Of a DNA stretch of 64,000 bases, positions 55,774 to 64,000 are shown piece by piece. Below the pieces are notes generated by a model that worked only from the letters and a program-made list of their open reading frames with translations, had not been told where the DNA came from and did not search any database. Every line of letters begins with the position of its first letter. The first letter of the stretch is position 1. Position numbers and translations under genes: made by a program. This DNA is from Selenomonas sp. Lineage in GTDB: Bacteria; Bacillota; Negativicutes; Selenomonadales; Selenomonadaceae. The stretch lies in the NCBI GenBank assembly GCA_022482925.1, contig JAKVOG010000003.1:239761-303760 (forward strand). Reading direction: 5' to 3'.

Positions 55774-55877
55774 AAATTGAAGCTGGACATACGGGCCAGC
55801 GTAGCTGGGGCACAGCAGAAAAAAGGCCAAATTGCAGCCGGACATACGGGCCGGTACCGTTGGGGGACAACAGAAAA
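55774..55877 (+). repeat. Two imperfect tandem repeats of about 50 bases
   Basis: Units at 55774-55823 and 55829-55877 share AATTG, GGACATACGGGCC and CAGAAAAA. Removing one A from the A run at the junction (55820s) restores a common frame, with peptide units QIEAGHTGQRSWGTAEK and QIAAGHTGRYRWGTTEK. This is probably the C-terminal relic of a repeat protein. Between 55614 and 55938 no intact gene is seen; a tiny ORF starts at 55636, and TAATATAAT is present near 55715. Confidence 0.6.
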
Positions 55878-55888
55878 ACTGACCGTTA

Positions 55889-55927
55889 TTAGGCTACTAT
55901 CAAAAAAGATAGTAGCCTAATATTTTA
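55889..55927 (+). terminator. Stem-loop terminator before the PBECR4-like gene
   Basis: TTAGGCTACTATC, six A residues, GATAGTAGCCTAA: 13-bp perfect stem followed by TATTTTAT. The T run is broken, so termination may be partial. Confidence 0.65.
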
Positions 55928-55938
55928 TAGGAGGAGTC

Positions 55939-56613
55939 TTGGCAAAGAAACTCGACAAAAAACAAACAATCAAAAAGATTGTTGATGGAGCAAAGCTATA
56001 TGATGCAGTTTTTAAAAATAAAGTTTTCTTAATAATCTATGATGGTGAAACATTTAATCATAAAGGGTATGACTATAAAGAAGTTCTTTTCAAGAAAGAA
56101 AATTTTATGCATCTTACTGGTATAGAGACTAAATTGAAAGCTAAAGATTTTTACAAAAAATGTATATCAGGTAGGCTTTCAGAAAAGGATTTTATTCCAG
56201 GAACAGAGACAAATCTAAAACTTGAAGTATTACCATACTTAGGAAACCTATTCATTGGATCTATCATGATAGGTCCATATAACGGAACAGGAATAAAAAT
56301 CAGGTATGATTATGTGGTAGGAGATACAAGGAATGTATTGTGTTTAGCATTCAAGCATAATAAACACTATGATATACTGCAGTCACTATTGAATGACTCT
56401 GTCAAAAAACGCTCTTATCCAACAAAAAGGGTATATGCTGTGTATGTTAAAGACTTAGAGATATCTAACAGTGCATACGAATTGCTGCATGCTTCTAAAG
56501 ACTATAAAGAGGATGATGGACAGAAAATTTTAGGCGAGGTTGTTAATAATAATTGTTTGAATGATGGCTTTGCAAAAATTAAAGAGGTTCAACAACCGGT
56601 ACCAGTTACATAA
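55939..56613 (+). CDS. PBECR4-type (phage Barnase-EndoU-ColicinE5/RelE-like) nuclease domain protein
   Basis: 224 residues from TTG 55939 after AGGAGG. VFLIIYDGETFNHKGYDYKEVLF, FKKENFMHLTGIETKLKAKDFYKKCISGRLSEKDF, and later VLCLAFKHNKHYDILQ resemble the PBECR4 fold (conserved F-x-H-L-T-G and FY-x-K-...-L), a predicted toxin nuclease found in phage and mobile elements. Base composition is clearly more AT-rich than flanking genes, so it was acquired. No antitoxin gene is seen next to it. The assignment rests on pattern memory and needs a profile search. Confidence 0.55.
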   Translation: MAKKLDKKQTIKKIVDGAKLYDAVFKNKVFLIIYDGETFNHKGYDYKEVLFKKENFMHLTGIETKLKAKDFYKKCISGRLSEKDFIPGTETNLKLEVLPYLGNLFIGSIMIGPYNGTGIKIRYDYVVGDTRNVLCLAFKHNKHYDILQSLLNDSVKKRSYPTKRVYAVYVKDLEISNSAYELLHASKDYKEDDGQKILGEVVNNNCLNDGFAKIKEVQQPVPVT

Positions 56614-56726
56614 CACTGGTTGATTTTTAAGATATCATGTGGTAAATCCAAAAGCGGTTGCTGATTCATTCGTAATCCGGGGTAATCCGGAGCAATGTCC
56701 ATCTGTCAAAAACTTTTAAAAAAGTA

Positions 56727-56755
56727 TTGACGATAAGAATAAGATATGCTAACAT
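56727..56755 (+). promoter_or_regulatory. Promoter upstream of tRNA-Lys
   Basis: TTGACG (56727-56732), 17-base spacer, TAACAT (56750-56755). The 267-base gap between the nuclease gene and the tRNA shows nothing else but a short direct repeat, GTAATCCGG (56671-56690). Confidence 0.6.
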
Positions 56756-56880
56756 ATATCTTGTCGTTGAGAGATGCGCAAGCAAATGTTGACGACGAGT
56801 TAACAGATTCGATGTTCGTTGGTCAGAAATTTACACTTCGATGTAACTATTTTTTGCCTTTACGAATAGAGATTTATCAG

Positions 56881-56956
<76 letters not shown>

Positions 56957-57036
56957 TAATGAATGATAACGCGCTTGTAGGTTTCTACGGGCGCGCTTTG
57001 TTGTATTTAGTTAAAATCAGTTCAGGAGGGGATTTC

Positions 57037-57789
57037 TTGCGGATTTTGTTATCAAATGATGATGGCGTCGAGGCTCAGGGCATTGAGGCGCTGGTCAAGG
57101 CACTCCATAAGGAGCATGAGGTCATCGTGTCCGCGCCGATGCAGCAGCAAAGCGGCATGGCACATGCCCTGACCGTTGGCCGGCCGATGGAAGTGGCCAG
57201 ATGTGAACGGCTGGAACGCGCCTACGGTGTTGAAGCATGGTCTGTTGGTGGCACGCCGACCGACAGCGTGAAGCTCTATCTTGAGGCTGTCGCTGGCGAC
57301 AGGCAGCCGGATCTGGTCCTGTCCGGCATCAATCATGGAGCCAATCTGGCCACAGACATTCTTTATTCCGGTACAGTCGGGGCTGCCATGGAAGGCTATC
57401 TGCATGATAGTAATTCGATGGCCCTGTCGCTGGATATCAACAGCCAGCTGTCCTATGATGAGGCAGCAGCGCTTTTTGCAGCCGATCTGTCGAGATTCAT
57501 GCAGGAAGAGAAACAGCCGTTTTTCTTCAACATCAATTTCCCGCAGTTCCTGAAGGACGGTCAGCCTCAATATGTGTTTGGACGGCAGGGCAAGCGCGAC
57601 TACATCAACGCGTTCCAGAAGGAAGAGCGGGATGGCCGCACGTTCTATACGATGGCAGGGGAAGTTTATGATTCCGACAAAGGAAGTGCCACGGATATCT
57701 ATGCCATTGAAGCGGGATACATCTCAGTTACTCCGCTGATTACCGATCTGACCGATTATGTGGAACTGGAAGAACGTCTCAGGAAATGA
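57037..57789 (+). CDS. surE: 5'/3'-nucleotidase SurE
   Basis: 250 residues from TTG 57037 after AGGAGGGG. The start RILLSNDDGVEAQGIEAL holds the Asp-Asp metal site, and GGTPTDSVKLYLEA, SGINHGANLATDILYSGTVGAAMEG are the conserved SurE blocks. Dephosphorylates nucleoside monophosphates and possibly polyphosphate. Confidence 0.95.
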   Translation: MRILLSNDDGVEAQGIEALVKALHKEHEVIVSAPMQQQSGMAHALTVGRPMEVARCERLERAYGVEAWSVGGTPTDSVKLYLEAVAGDRQPDLVLSGINHGANLATDILYSGTVGAAMEGYLHDSNSMALSLDINSQLSYDEAAALFAADLSRFMQEEKQPFFFNINFPQFLKDGQPQYVFGRQGKRDYINAFQKEERDGRTFYTMAGEVYDSDKGSATDIYAIEAGYISVTPLITDLTDYVELEERLRK

Positions 57790-57837
57790 TCAAATGAAGT
57801 GACAGCACACATGTTTTCGTGTTAAAATAGAAAGAGT

Positions 57838-57867
57838 TTGACATAAGCAATAACGTGACAATATAGC
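57838..57867 (+). promoter_or_regulatory. Promoter of ahcY
   Basis: Perfect TTGACA (57838-57843), 18-base spacer, TATAGC (57862-57867), 19 bases before the start codon. Confidence 0.65.
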
Positions 57868-57885
57868 AATGTGGGAGGTATTTTC

Positions 57886-59127
57886 ATGGAATCGATGATT
57901 CGCGATATTAAGCTGGCTCCATCCGGGCATGACAAGATTGAATGGGTTAAAAACTTCATGCCGGTTATGGCAGCGGTGAATGCGGAGTTCTCTAAGACCA
58001 AGCCGTTTGCCGGCAAGAAGATGGTCATCACTTTGCATCTGGAAGCCAAGACGGCCTATATGGCAGAAGTATTCAAGAATGCTGGCGCAGAAGTAGCAAT
58101 CACTGGCAGCAATCCGCTTTCGACGCAGGATGATATCGCGGCAGCCCTGGTAGAAGATGGCATCAACGTCTTTGCCTGGCATGACTGCACCGATGAGGAG
58201 TACTTCACGTTTATCGATAAGGCACTCGACATTAAACCGGATATCATCATCGATGATGGCGGCGATCTGGTGCATACGCTGCATACGAAACGCCGGGAAC
58301 TTCTGCCGAATATCCTGGGCGGCTCGGAAGAAACGACCACGGGTGTCCACCGTCTGCGTGGCCTGGCCAAAGAGGGCAAGCTCGAATTCCCGATGATCGC
58401 AGCCAACGACGCCTACATGAAGTTCCTGTTTGATAACCGCTATGGTACGGGCCAGTCGACCTGGGACGGTATCATGCGTACAACCAACCTTGTCATTGCT
58501 GGCAAGAATGTTGTCATCTCCGGCTATGGCTGGTGCGGCAAGGGCGGTGCTATGCGTGCCCGCGGTCTTGGCGCGAACGTGATCATTACGGAGGTAGATC
58601 CGATCAAGGCTATCGAGGCAGTATTTGATGGCTTCCGCGTAATGCTGATGGATGAAGCCGCGAAGATCGGCGATATTTTCCTGACGCTGACCGGCGATAA
58701 GGACATCATCCGCGAGCGTCACTTCAAGTCTATGAAGAATGGGGCTATGATGGCCAATTCGGGTCATTTCGACTGCGAGATCAACATTCCGGAGCTTGAG
58801 CATTGCTCGGTATCCCGTCGTCGCGTGCGCAACAATATCGAGGAGTTCAAGCAGCCGGACGGTCGCAAACTTTATCTGCTGGCTGAGGGTCGTCTCGTGA
58901 ATCTGGCCGCTGGCGATGGGCATCCAGCCGAGATCATGGATCTGTCCTTTGGCGTGCAGTTCTTCTCGGCACTGCATCTGCTGAATCATGGGCGTGAGCT
59001 CACGAAGGATGTCCATCTCATGCCGGAGGAAATCAACACAAAGATTGCCGATATCAAGCTGCAATCCCTTGGGGTGGCAATCGATGTGCTGACCGATGAG
59101 CAGCGTGCTTATCTGAATCTCGAATAA
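57886..59127 (+). CDS. ahcY: Adenosylhomocysteinase (or S-inosyl-homocysteine hydrolase)
   Basis: 413 residues from ATG 57886 after GGGAGG. SAH hydrolase fold with GGSEETTTGVHRL, NRYGTGQSTWDGIMR, and NAD-binding VVISGYGWCGKGGAMRARGLGA. It lacks the insertion of about 40 residues found in many bacterial enzymes and so resembles the archaeal/Thermotoga type, some of which hydrolyse S-inosyl-homocysteine. The next gene encodes the deaminase that would make that substrate. Confidence 0.9.
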   Translation: MESMIRDIKLAPSGHDKIEWVKNFMPVMAAVNAEFSKTKPFAGKKMVITLHLEAKTAYMAEVFKNAGAEVAITGSNPLSTQDDIAAALVEDGINVFAWHDCTDEEYFTFIDKALDIKPDIIIDDGGDLVHTLHTKRRELLPNILGGSEETTTGVHRLRGLAKEGKLEFPMIAANDAYMKFLFDNRYGTGQSTWDGIMRTTNLVIAGKNVVISGYGWCGKGGAMRARGLGANVIITEVDPIKAIEAVFDGFRVMLMDEAAKIGDIFLTLTGDKDIIRERHFKSMKNGAMMANSGHFDCEINIPELEHCSVSRRRVRNNIEEFKQPDGRKLYLLAEGRLVNLAAGDGHPAEIMDLSFGVQFFSALHLLNHGRELTKDVHLMPEEINTKIADIKLQSLGVAIDVLTDEQRAYLNLE

Positions 59128-59157
59128 ACGGAAATATAAAGGAGTTTATCTGTTAAT

Positions 59158-60438
59158 ATGAAGACACTGATCAAGAATGTTTATACCGTCCTGCCGGATG
59201 GCTCGACCCCGCTGACGAATATCATGATCGACCAGGATAAGATTACCGCGATTGGCGATGTTCCGGCAGATTTCCATGCAGGCAAGATCGTTGATGGCAC
59301 GAATCGTCTGGCTATCCCGGGGTTCGTCAATGCCCATACGCATACTTCTATGACACTGCTGCGCAGCTATGCCGATGACATGGCGCTCATGGACTGGCTC
59401 AATAACAAGATCTGGCCGACGGAAGCAAAGATGACGGAAGACGACATCTACTGGGGCGCTATGCTCGCAGTTCTCGAAATGGTTCAGAGCGGAACGACGG
59501 CTTTTGCCGATATGTATGGGCCGTATATGGATCGTGTAGCAGAAGCAACGGCAGACGCTGGTATCCGTGGCGTGTTATCCCGCGGCATCATCGGTGTGGC
59601 ACCGGATGGTGAGCAGAAGATCCATGAAAATGTCGATCTGTTCAAGGATTTCAATGGCGCTGCCGATGGACGCATTACCGTCATGTTTGGACCGCATGCA
59701 CCATACACCTGCCCGCCGGATTTCCTGAAGAAAGTTGCTAAAGCAGCTCAGTCGCTGGATGCTGAGATCCATATCCACATGCATGAGACCAGGAACGAGA
59801 TTGAGGATTCTCTCAAGCAGTATGGCAAGCGCCCCTTTGAGTGGGTAGCTGAGACCGGACTGTTCGATGGCAAAGGCACGCTGGCGGCTCATTGTGTGCA
59901 TCTGGATGACAGCGATATCGCAATCATGAAGAAATATCATATCCGTGCAGCGCATAATCCGGGCAGCAATATGAAGCTGGCCAGTGGTGTTGCGCCGGTG
60001 TCACGCCTGCTGCAGGAAGGCATCGTGACAGCCCTTGGTACGGATGGAACCTCCAGCAACAACAATCTGGACATGCTGGAAGAAGTCAATCTGGCCGCTA
60101 TGCTGCATAAGGTCAACGAATACGATCCGCTGGCAATCCCGGCCTTCAAGGCATTGCAGATGGGCACGGAGTACGGTGCTCAGGCAGTCGGCTTGAAGAA
60201 CGTGGGCAAGCTTGAAGCCGGCTGCAAAGCTGACATCACGCTGTTCGATATGAACAGTGCTGCCTGGTTCCCTCGCCATAATCTGATTTCCCTGCTGGTC
60301 TATTCGGCCAATGCGGGCTCGGTGGATACGGTACTCTGTGATGGCAAGGTCATCATGGAGAAAAAGGAACTCAAGACGCTCGATGCGGAACGCATCCTGT
60401 TCGAGGCAGAACGCTGCGCCATGCGTCTTACAAAATAA
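59158..60438 (+). CDS. mtaD: 5-methylthioadenosine / S-adenosylhomocysteine deaminase
   Basis: 426 residues, amidohydrolase superfamily. PGFVNAHTHTSMTLLRSYADD carries the metal HxH; HIHMHETRNEIED, HCVHLDDSDIAI and LGTDGTSSNNNLDM complete the metal and substrate site of MtaD/SAH deaminase. Converts SAH to S-inosyl-homocysteine or MTA to methylthioinosine. Directly follows ahcY with a 30-base gap. Confidence 0.93.
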   Translation: MKTLIKNVYTVLPDGSTPLTNIMIDQDKITAIGDVPADFHAGKIVDGTNRLAIPGFVNAHTHTSMTLLRSYADDMALMDWLNNKIWPTEAKMTEDDIYWGAMLAVLEMVQSGTTAFADMYGPYMDRVAEATADAGIRGVLSRGIIGVAPDGEQKIHENVDLFKDFNGAADGRITVMFGPHAPYTCPPDFLKKVAKAAQSLDAEIHIHMHETRNEIEDSLKQYGKRPFEWVAETGLFDGKGTLAAHCVHLDDSDIAIMKKYHIRAAHNPGSNMKLASGVAPVSRLLQEGIVTALGTDGTSSNNNLDMLEEVNLAAMLHKVNEYDPLAIPAFKALQMGTEYGAQAVGLKNVGKLEAGCKADITLFDMNSAAWFPRHNLISLLVYSANAGSVDTVLCDGKVIMEKKELKTLDAERILFEAERCAMRLTK

Positions 60439-60462
60439 TGAATCTATAATTGAGGTGATACC

Positions 60463-63054
60463 TTGAAAAAGAAGACAACGGACCGAAAGACGACGCGCCG
60501 CAGCCGTAAGAAACCTGCAGCTGCCGTAAAAGAATCGTCTAATCCGGGACGGAAACACGAGCTGATCGGTCTGGCATTTTGGGCTATCGGCCTGATCTCT
60601 CTTTGTGGTCTGTTCGGTCTCAATGTCGGCTTCGTCGGGGTCTATTTTGCCAAATGTCTGCACTATCTCTTTGGTGTAGGGGCAATACTGGTTTCCCTGT
60701 TAATCCTGCTGATCGGCTACCAATATATCGTGAAGCATCATGGGCTGGTTTATTCCATGCGTTTCTTTGGCTTGGGATTATTGTTCATTTCTGTGCTGGC
60801 ACTCTGGCATCATGTTGTGATTCCGGCTGGGGCAGAGATCATGCCGGACAGTCTGCCGCGTGGCGGTGGACTCATGGGCGGTGGACTGCTTTTTATCCTG
60901 CGAAAGTTTTTTGGCGTAGACGGATCGGTCATCATCCTGGGGGCTGGTGTAGTAGGCGCTGTCCTGCTTTCCACGACCTGGTCACTGGCTGCTGGCTGGC
61001 TGAAGACGCGGGAGACTGCGGCTAAAGGTGCCAATGTTGCCGGCGAGGCTGTTTCGGCAGCCTATGGCAAGGTAGCCGATGTAAGTGAGCGAGTAGAGGA
61101 ACATGTGGTAGAGAAAGTCAAGGCTAAGGTCAAAGACTCGTTCTACAATCAGGAGCAGGATGCTCATTTTGCTGAGCCGGAACTACAACCACAATCGGAA
61201 CCGGCAGCAGCTGCTGAGTCTGTACCTGCGGATCAAACGAAACAGTATGGTCTGGAACCAGACATCCAGCCGCTTACGGATCAGAATGTGCCATCAGAGC
61301 CGGAATCCGTGCCGGAGCCGCCGGAATTCACGATCGAATACGGACGTGAGCCGGAAGAACCAACCGCAGAGCCTGTGTCGGAGCTTGAACCGATAGTACC
61401 AGTTCGGCCGGTGCAGCCGGTCCAGCCGGCTCACGTCCCGCACACAGCGCCGGTAGTGGCTCCATCAGCTCAGCCAATGAAGAAAAAACGGACCGCCATG
61501 CCGGAGTATGGTGATATCGCACCGGTCATGCCGGCTGCGGCGGTGCTGGATGGTTCGGAAGCCGCGGCGGCTGCGGCGGCAGTCAAGCCGCCAGTACGTC
61601 CGTATGTCCTGCCAAAGGTAACGGATATCCTGTCCAAGCATACGAAGAAGAAAAATGCCGCTCTGGAAATGGAAATCAGCGATAAGGCACATACGCTGCA
61701 GCAGACACTAGCCGATTTCAAAGTCAAGGCAGCAATCAACAACGCCTGCCATGGACCGGCTGTTACCCGCTATGAGCTGGAGCCGGCCCCAGGTGTCAAG
61801 GTCAGCAAGATTACGAATCTGGCCGATGATATTGCCCTGCGGACTGGCGGCTTCGTCGGTCCGCATCGAGCAGATTCCCGGCAAGTCGGCCATCGGCATC
61901 GAGGTGCCGAATCGCGAACTCGAGGGTGTGCAGCTCCGTGAGGTTCTGGAAAGCCCGAAGTTTGCGGCGGCCAAATCAAAACTGACAGTTGGACTGGGCA
62001 TGGACATCGGTGGATCAGCCATCTTTGCGGATCTGGGAAAGATGCCGCATCTCCTGGTAGCTGGTGCGACCGGCTCGGGTAAATCCGTCTGCATCAACAC
62101 GCTGATCACGAGCATCCTCTTCAAGGCGAAACCGGATGAAGTCAAATTCATCCTGGTCGATCCGAAGATGGTCGAGCTCTCCAACTATAACGGGATTCCA
62201 CATCTTATGGTACCGGTAGTCACGGACTCCAAGAAAGCGGCTTCGGTACTGAACTGGTCCGTACAGGAAATGGAAAAAGCGCTATGCGAAGTTCGCCTGA
62301 AAAAGGCGTCCGCAATATGCAGACTTATAATGACCATTTCCCGGACGAGAAGATGCCGGCCATCGTCATCATCATCGACGAGCTGGCCGACCTCATGATG
62401 GTTGCACCGCACGATGTAGAGGATGCCATCTGCCGTCTGGCTCAGAAAGCCCGCGCCGCCGGTATCCACATGGTGCTGGCAACGCAGCGCCCATCGGTTG
62501 ATGTCATTACCGGTATCATCAAGGCCAACATCCCGTCACGTATCTCCTTTGCGGTATCCAGTCCAGATCGATTCCCGTACGATCCTGGACCGCAGCGGTG
62601 CGGAGAAACTGCTGGGCAAGGGCGATATGCTCTTCTATCCGGTCGGAGCTTCCAAGCCGCGACGGGTACAGGGCGCATTCATCAGCGATGATGAAGTGGA
62701 GAAGCTGCTCGAATTCATCCGCTCCCAGGGACAGGAAATGGAGACCAATGAAGAAATCGTGGCCTTCACGGAGCAGGCTCTGGCAGAGGAAGAAGCAGAA
62801 GACAGTGGCAGCGAGCCGCAAGGCACCGAAGCTTGATGATTTGCTGGGCGATGCCGTTCAACCTGGTCATGAGTACCGGGCAGGCATCCTCGTCGAGTAT
62901 CCAGCGGCGCTTTCACATCGGCTATACCCGGGCAGCCCGCCTGATCGATACCATGGAAGAACTGCATATCGTCGGCCCGAATGCCGGCAGCAAGCCGCGT
63001 GATATCCTCATGACGACGGAGCAGGCACTGGAAGCCGTAGCGAATGCCCAATAA
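60463..63054 (+). CDS. ftsK: DNA translocase FtsK/SpoIIIE (frameshifted)
   Basis: TTG 60463 after GAGGTGA. Four or so membrane helices (about residues 35-190), a Pro/Glu/Val-rich linker, and the motor: [28 protein letters not shown], Walker [43 protein letters not shown] and [23 protein letters not shown]. The gamma winged-helix end reads [31 protein letters not shown]. Frame breaks lie near 61850, 62280, 62300, 62570 and 62825, each between matching family sequence. About 860 residues when joined. Confidence 0.93.
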
Positions 63055-63061
63055 AGGGTCC

Positions 63062-63099
63062 AAAAGGCCTGCACGACAGCTTTATCGTGCAGGCCTTTT
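63062..63099 (+). terminator. Terminator after ftsK
   Basis: AAAAGGCCTGCACGA pairs with TCGTGCAGGCCTTTT over 15 perfect positions. Confidence 0.9.
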
Positions 63100-63142
63100 G
63101 CTTGTCCGGCACACTAGTGGACAGTGATTTATAAAAAGGGCT

Positions 63143-63171
63143 TTTAATTTCATACAAGTATGTGGTAGAAT
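63143..63171 (+). promoter_or_regulatory. Weak promoter of alaS
   Basis: TTTAAT (63143-63148), 17-base spacer, TAGAAT (63166-63171). No T-box leader is visible in the 70 bases that follow. Confidence 0.4.
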
Positions 63172-63244
63172 AGGAACTTAGATATGTAAATTACAACGGC
63201 GTCTTATTGCTGTTGCAAAAATACCTATATGGGGGTAGATTTTT

Positions 63245-64000
63245 TTGAAGTACATGAGTGGTAATGAACTGCGCGAAGCTTATCTGCAGTTCTTCGCCGA
63301 GAAAAAAGGGCATCTGCGTATGCCGAGCTTCTCGCTGATTCCGAAAGACGATCCGACACTTCTGATGATTGGTGCCGGTATGGCTCCGTTGAAGCCTTTC
63401 TTCACGGGCAAGATGAAACCGCCTCGCACGCGTGTCACGACCAGCCAGCGCTGTGTCCGCACGGGTGATATCGAGAATGTAGGCCGCACCGCACGTCATC
63501 AGACGTTCTTTGAGATGCTGGGCAACTTCTCCTTTGGCGATTACTTCAAGGGTGAGGCTATCCCCTGGGCTTGGGAATTCCTGACGGAAGTCGTCGAGCT
63601 GCCGAAGGACAAGCTCTGGGTCACAGTATATCCGGATGATGAAGAAGCCATTGAGATCTGGAAATCTCAGCCGGGCTTCCCGCAGGATCATATCGTCAAG
63701 CTGAAAGACAACTTCTGGGAAATCGGACCTGGCCCATGCGGCCCGGACTCTGAGATCCACATCGACCTCGGTGAAGACCGTGGCTGCGGCAAACCGACCT
63801 GTGCTGTAGGCTGTGATTGCGACCGTTTCCTCGAGATCTGGAATCTGGTATTCACGCAGTATGACCGCCAGGAAGATGGTTCCTACAAGAACCTGGCCCA
63901 TAAGAACATCGATACCGGCTGCGGCCTTGAGCGTCTGGCATCTGTTGTACAGAACAAGCGCACGAACTTCGAAACCGACCTGCTGTATCCGATCATCGAG
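63245..64000 (+). CDS. alaS: Alanine--tRNA ligase, 5' part
   Basis: Class II synthetase; runs off the window end. TTG 63245 is chosen because GGGGG lies nine bases upstream; ATG 63254 is also in frame. [73 protein letters not shown] and [19 protein letters not shown] are motifs 1 and 2 and the catalytic core. The first 250 residues are intact. Confidence 0.96.
   Translation, partial: MKYMSGNELREAYLQFFAEKKGHLRMPSFSLIPKDDPTLLMIGAGMAPLKPFFTGKMKPPRTRVTTSQRCVRTGDIENVGRTARHQTFFEMLGNFSFGDYFKGEAIPWAWEFLTEVVELPKDKLWVTVYPDDEEAIEIWKSQPGFPQDHIVKLKDNFWEIGPGPCGPDSEIHIDLGEDRGCGKPTCAVGCDCDRFLEIWNLVFTQYDRQEDGSYKNLAHKNIDTGCGLERLASVVQNKRTNFETDLLYPIIE

Noticed and set aside
63172..63244. T-box leader for alaS
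   Set aside because: The leader is only about 70 bases long and has no specifier loop or T-box sequence.

Overview
The window looks like core chromosome from a diderm Firmicute, most probably a member of the Negativicutes. The gene order is Firmicutes-like (ispA-dxs-tlyA-nadK-argR-recN; rimP-nusA-rnpM-ylxQ-infB-rbfA-nrnA-truB-ribF-rpsO-pnp; yebC-ruvCAB-queA), and a SpoIID-type amidase enhancer and MutS2 are present. An AsmA-like membrane-anchored protein suggests an outer membrane. Genus cannot be fixed from the sequence. Coding DNA is moderately GC-rich, with CsrA and a flagellin lysine methylase hinting at motility genes elsewhere.

Layout. 1-6 kb: isoprenoid and DNA-repair block (ispA end, dxs, tlyA, nadK, argR, recN), then an unidentified structured RNA with its own promoter and terminator (6062-6229). 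6.3-17.3 kb: Nudix hydrolase, M50 protease, scpAB, a double-length U32 protein, mutS2, a class A penicillin-binding protein and tyrS. 17.3-23.4 kb: yebC, ruvCAB, queH, a SpoIID-like protein, queA. 23.4-28.5 kb: an accessory patch with a complete IS66 element, a small secreted His-rich protein, an IS256 element flanked by a perfect 8-bp target duplication, and a flavodoxin-like protein. 28.7-40.1 kb: GNAT acetyltransferase and the large transcription/translation operon from rimP to pnp. 40.1-50.1 kb: orphan tyrosine recombinase, SGNH esterase, AsmA-like protein, conserved unknowns, csrA, ndh, LTA-synthase-like sulfatase, fliB-like gene. 50.1-53.0 kb: a compact redox/sulfur operon (ArsR regulator, ferredoxin, membrane Fe-S protein, CoA-disulfide/persulfide reductase with rhodanese domain). 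53.0-56.9 kb: a graveyard of mobile DNA (5' piece of a group II intron placed just after a terminator, primase-like remnant, IS3 remnant, amidase remnant, tandem repeat, AT-rich PBECR4-type nuclease gene) ending at tRNA-Lys(CTT). 57.0-64 kb: surE, ahcY, mtaD, ftsK and the start of alaS.

How the genes work together: most of the window is housekeeping (isoprenoids, recombination and Holliday junction processing, queuosine synthesis, chromosome segregation, translation initiation and ribosome assembly). ahcY and mtaD form a methyl-cycle salvage pair. The ArsR-Fdx-NapH-like-CDR operon is the most coherent candidate for an under-described system.

Quality caveat: at least a dozen conserved genes (dxs, recN, scpA, scpB, U32, PBP1A, tyrS, infB, ndh, ftsK and others) carry single-base indels while both flanking frames encode intact family sequence. 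These are far more likely to be sequencing errors than real pseudogenes. They are annotated as single genes across the frameshifts.
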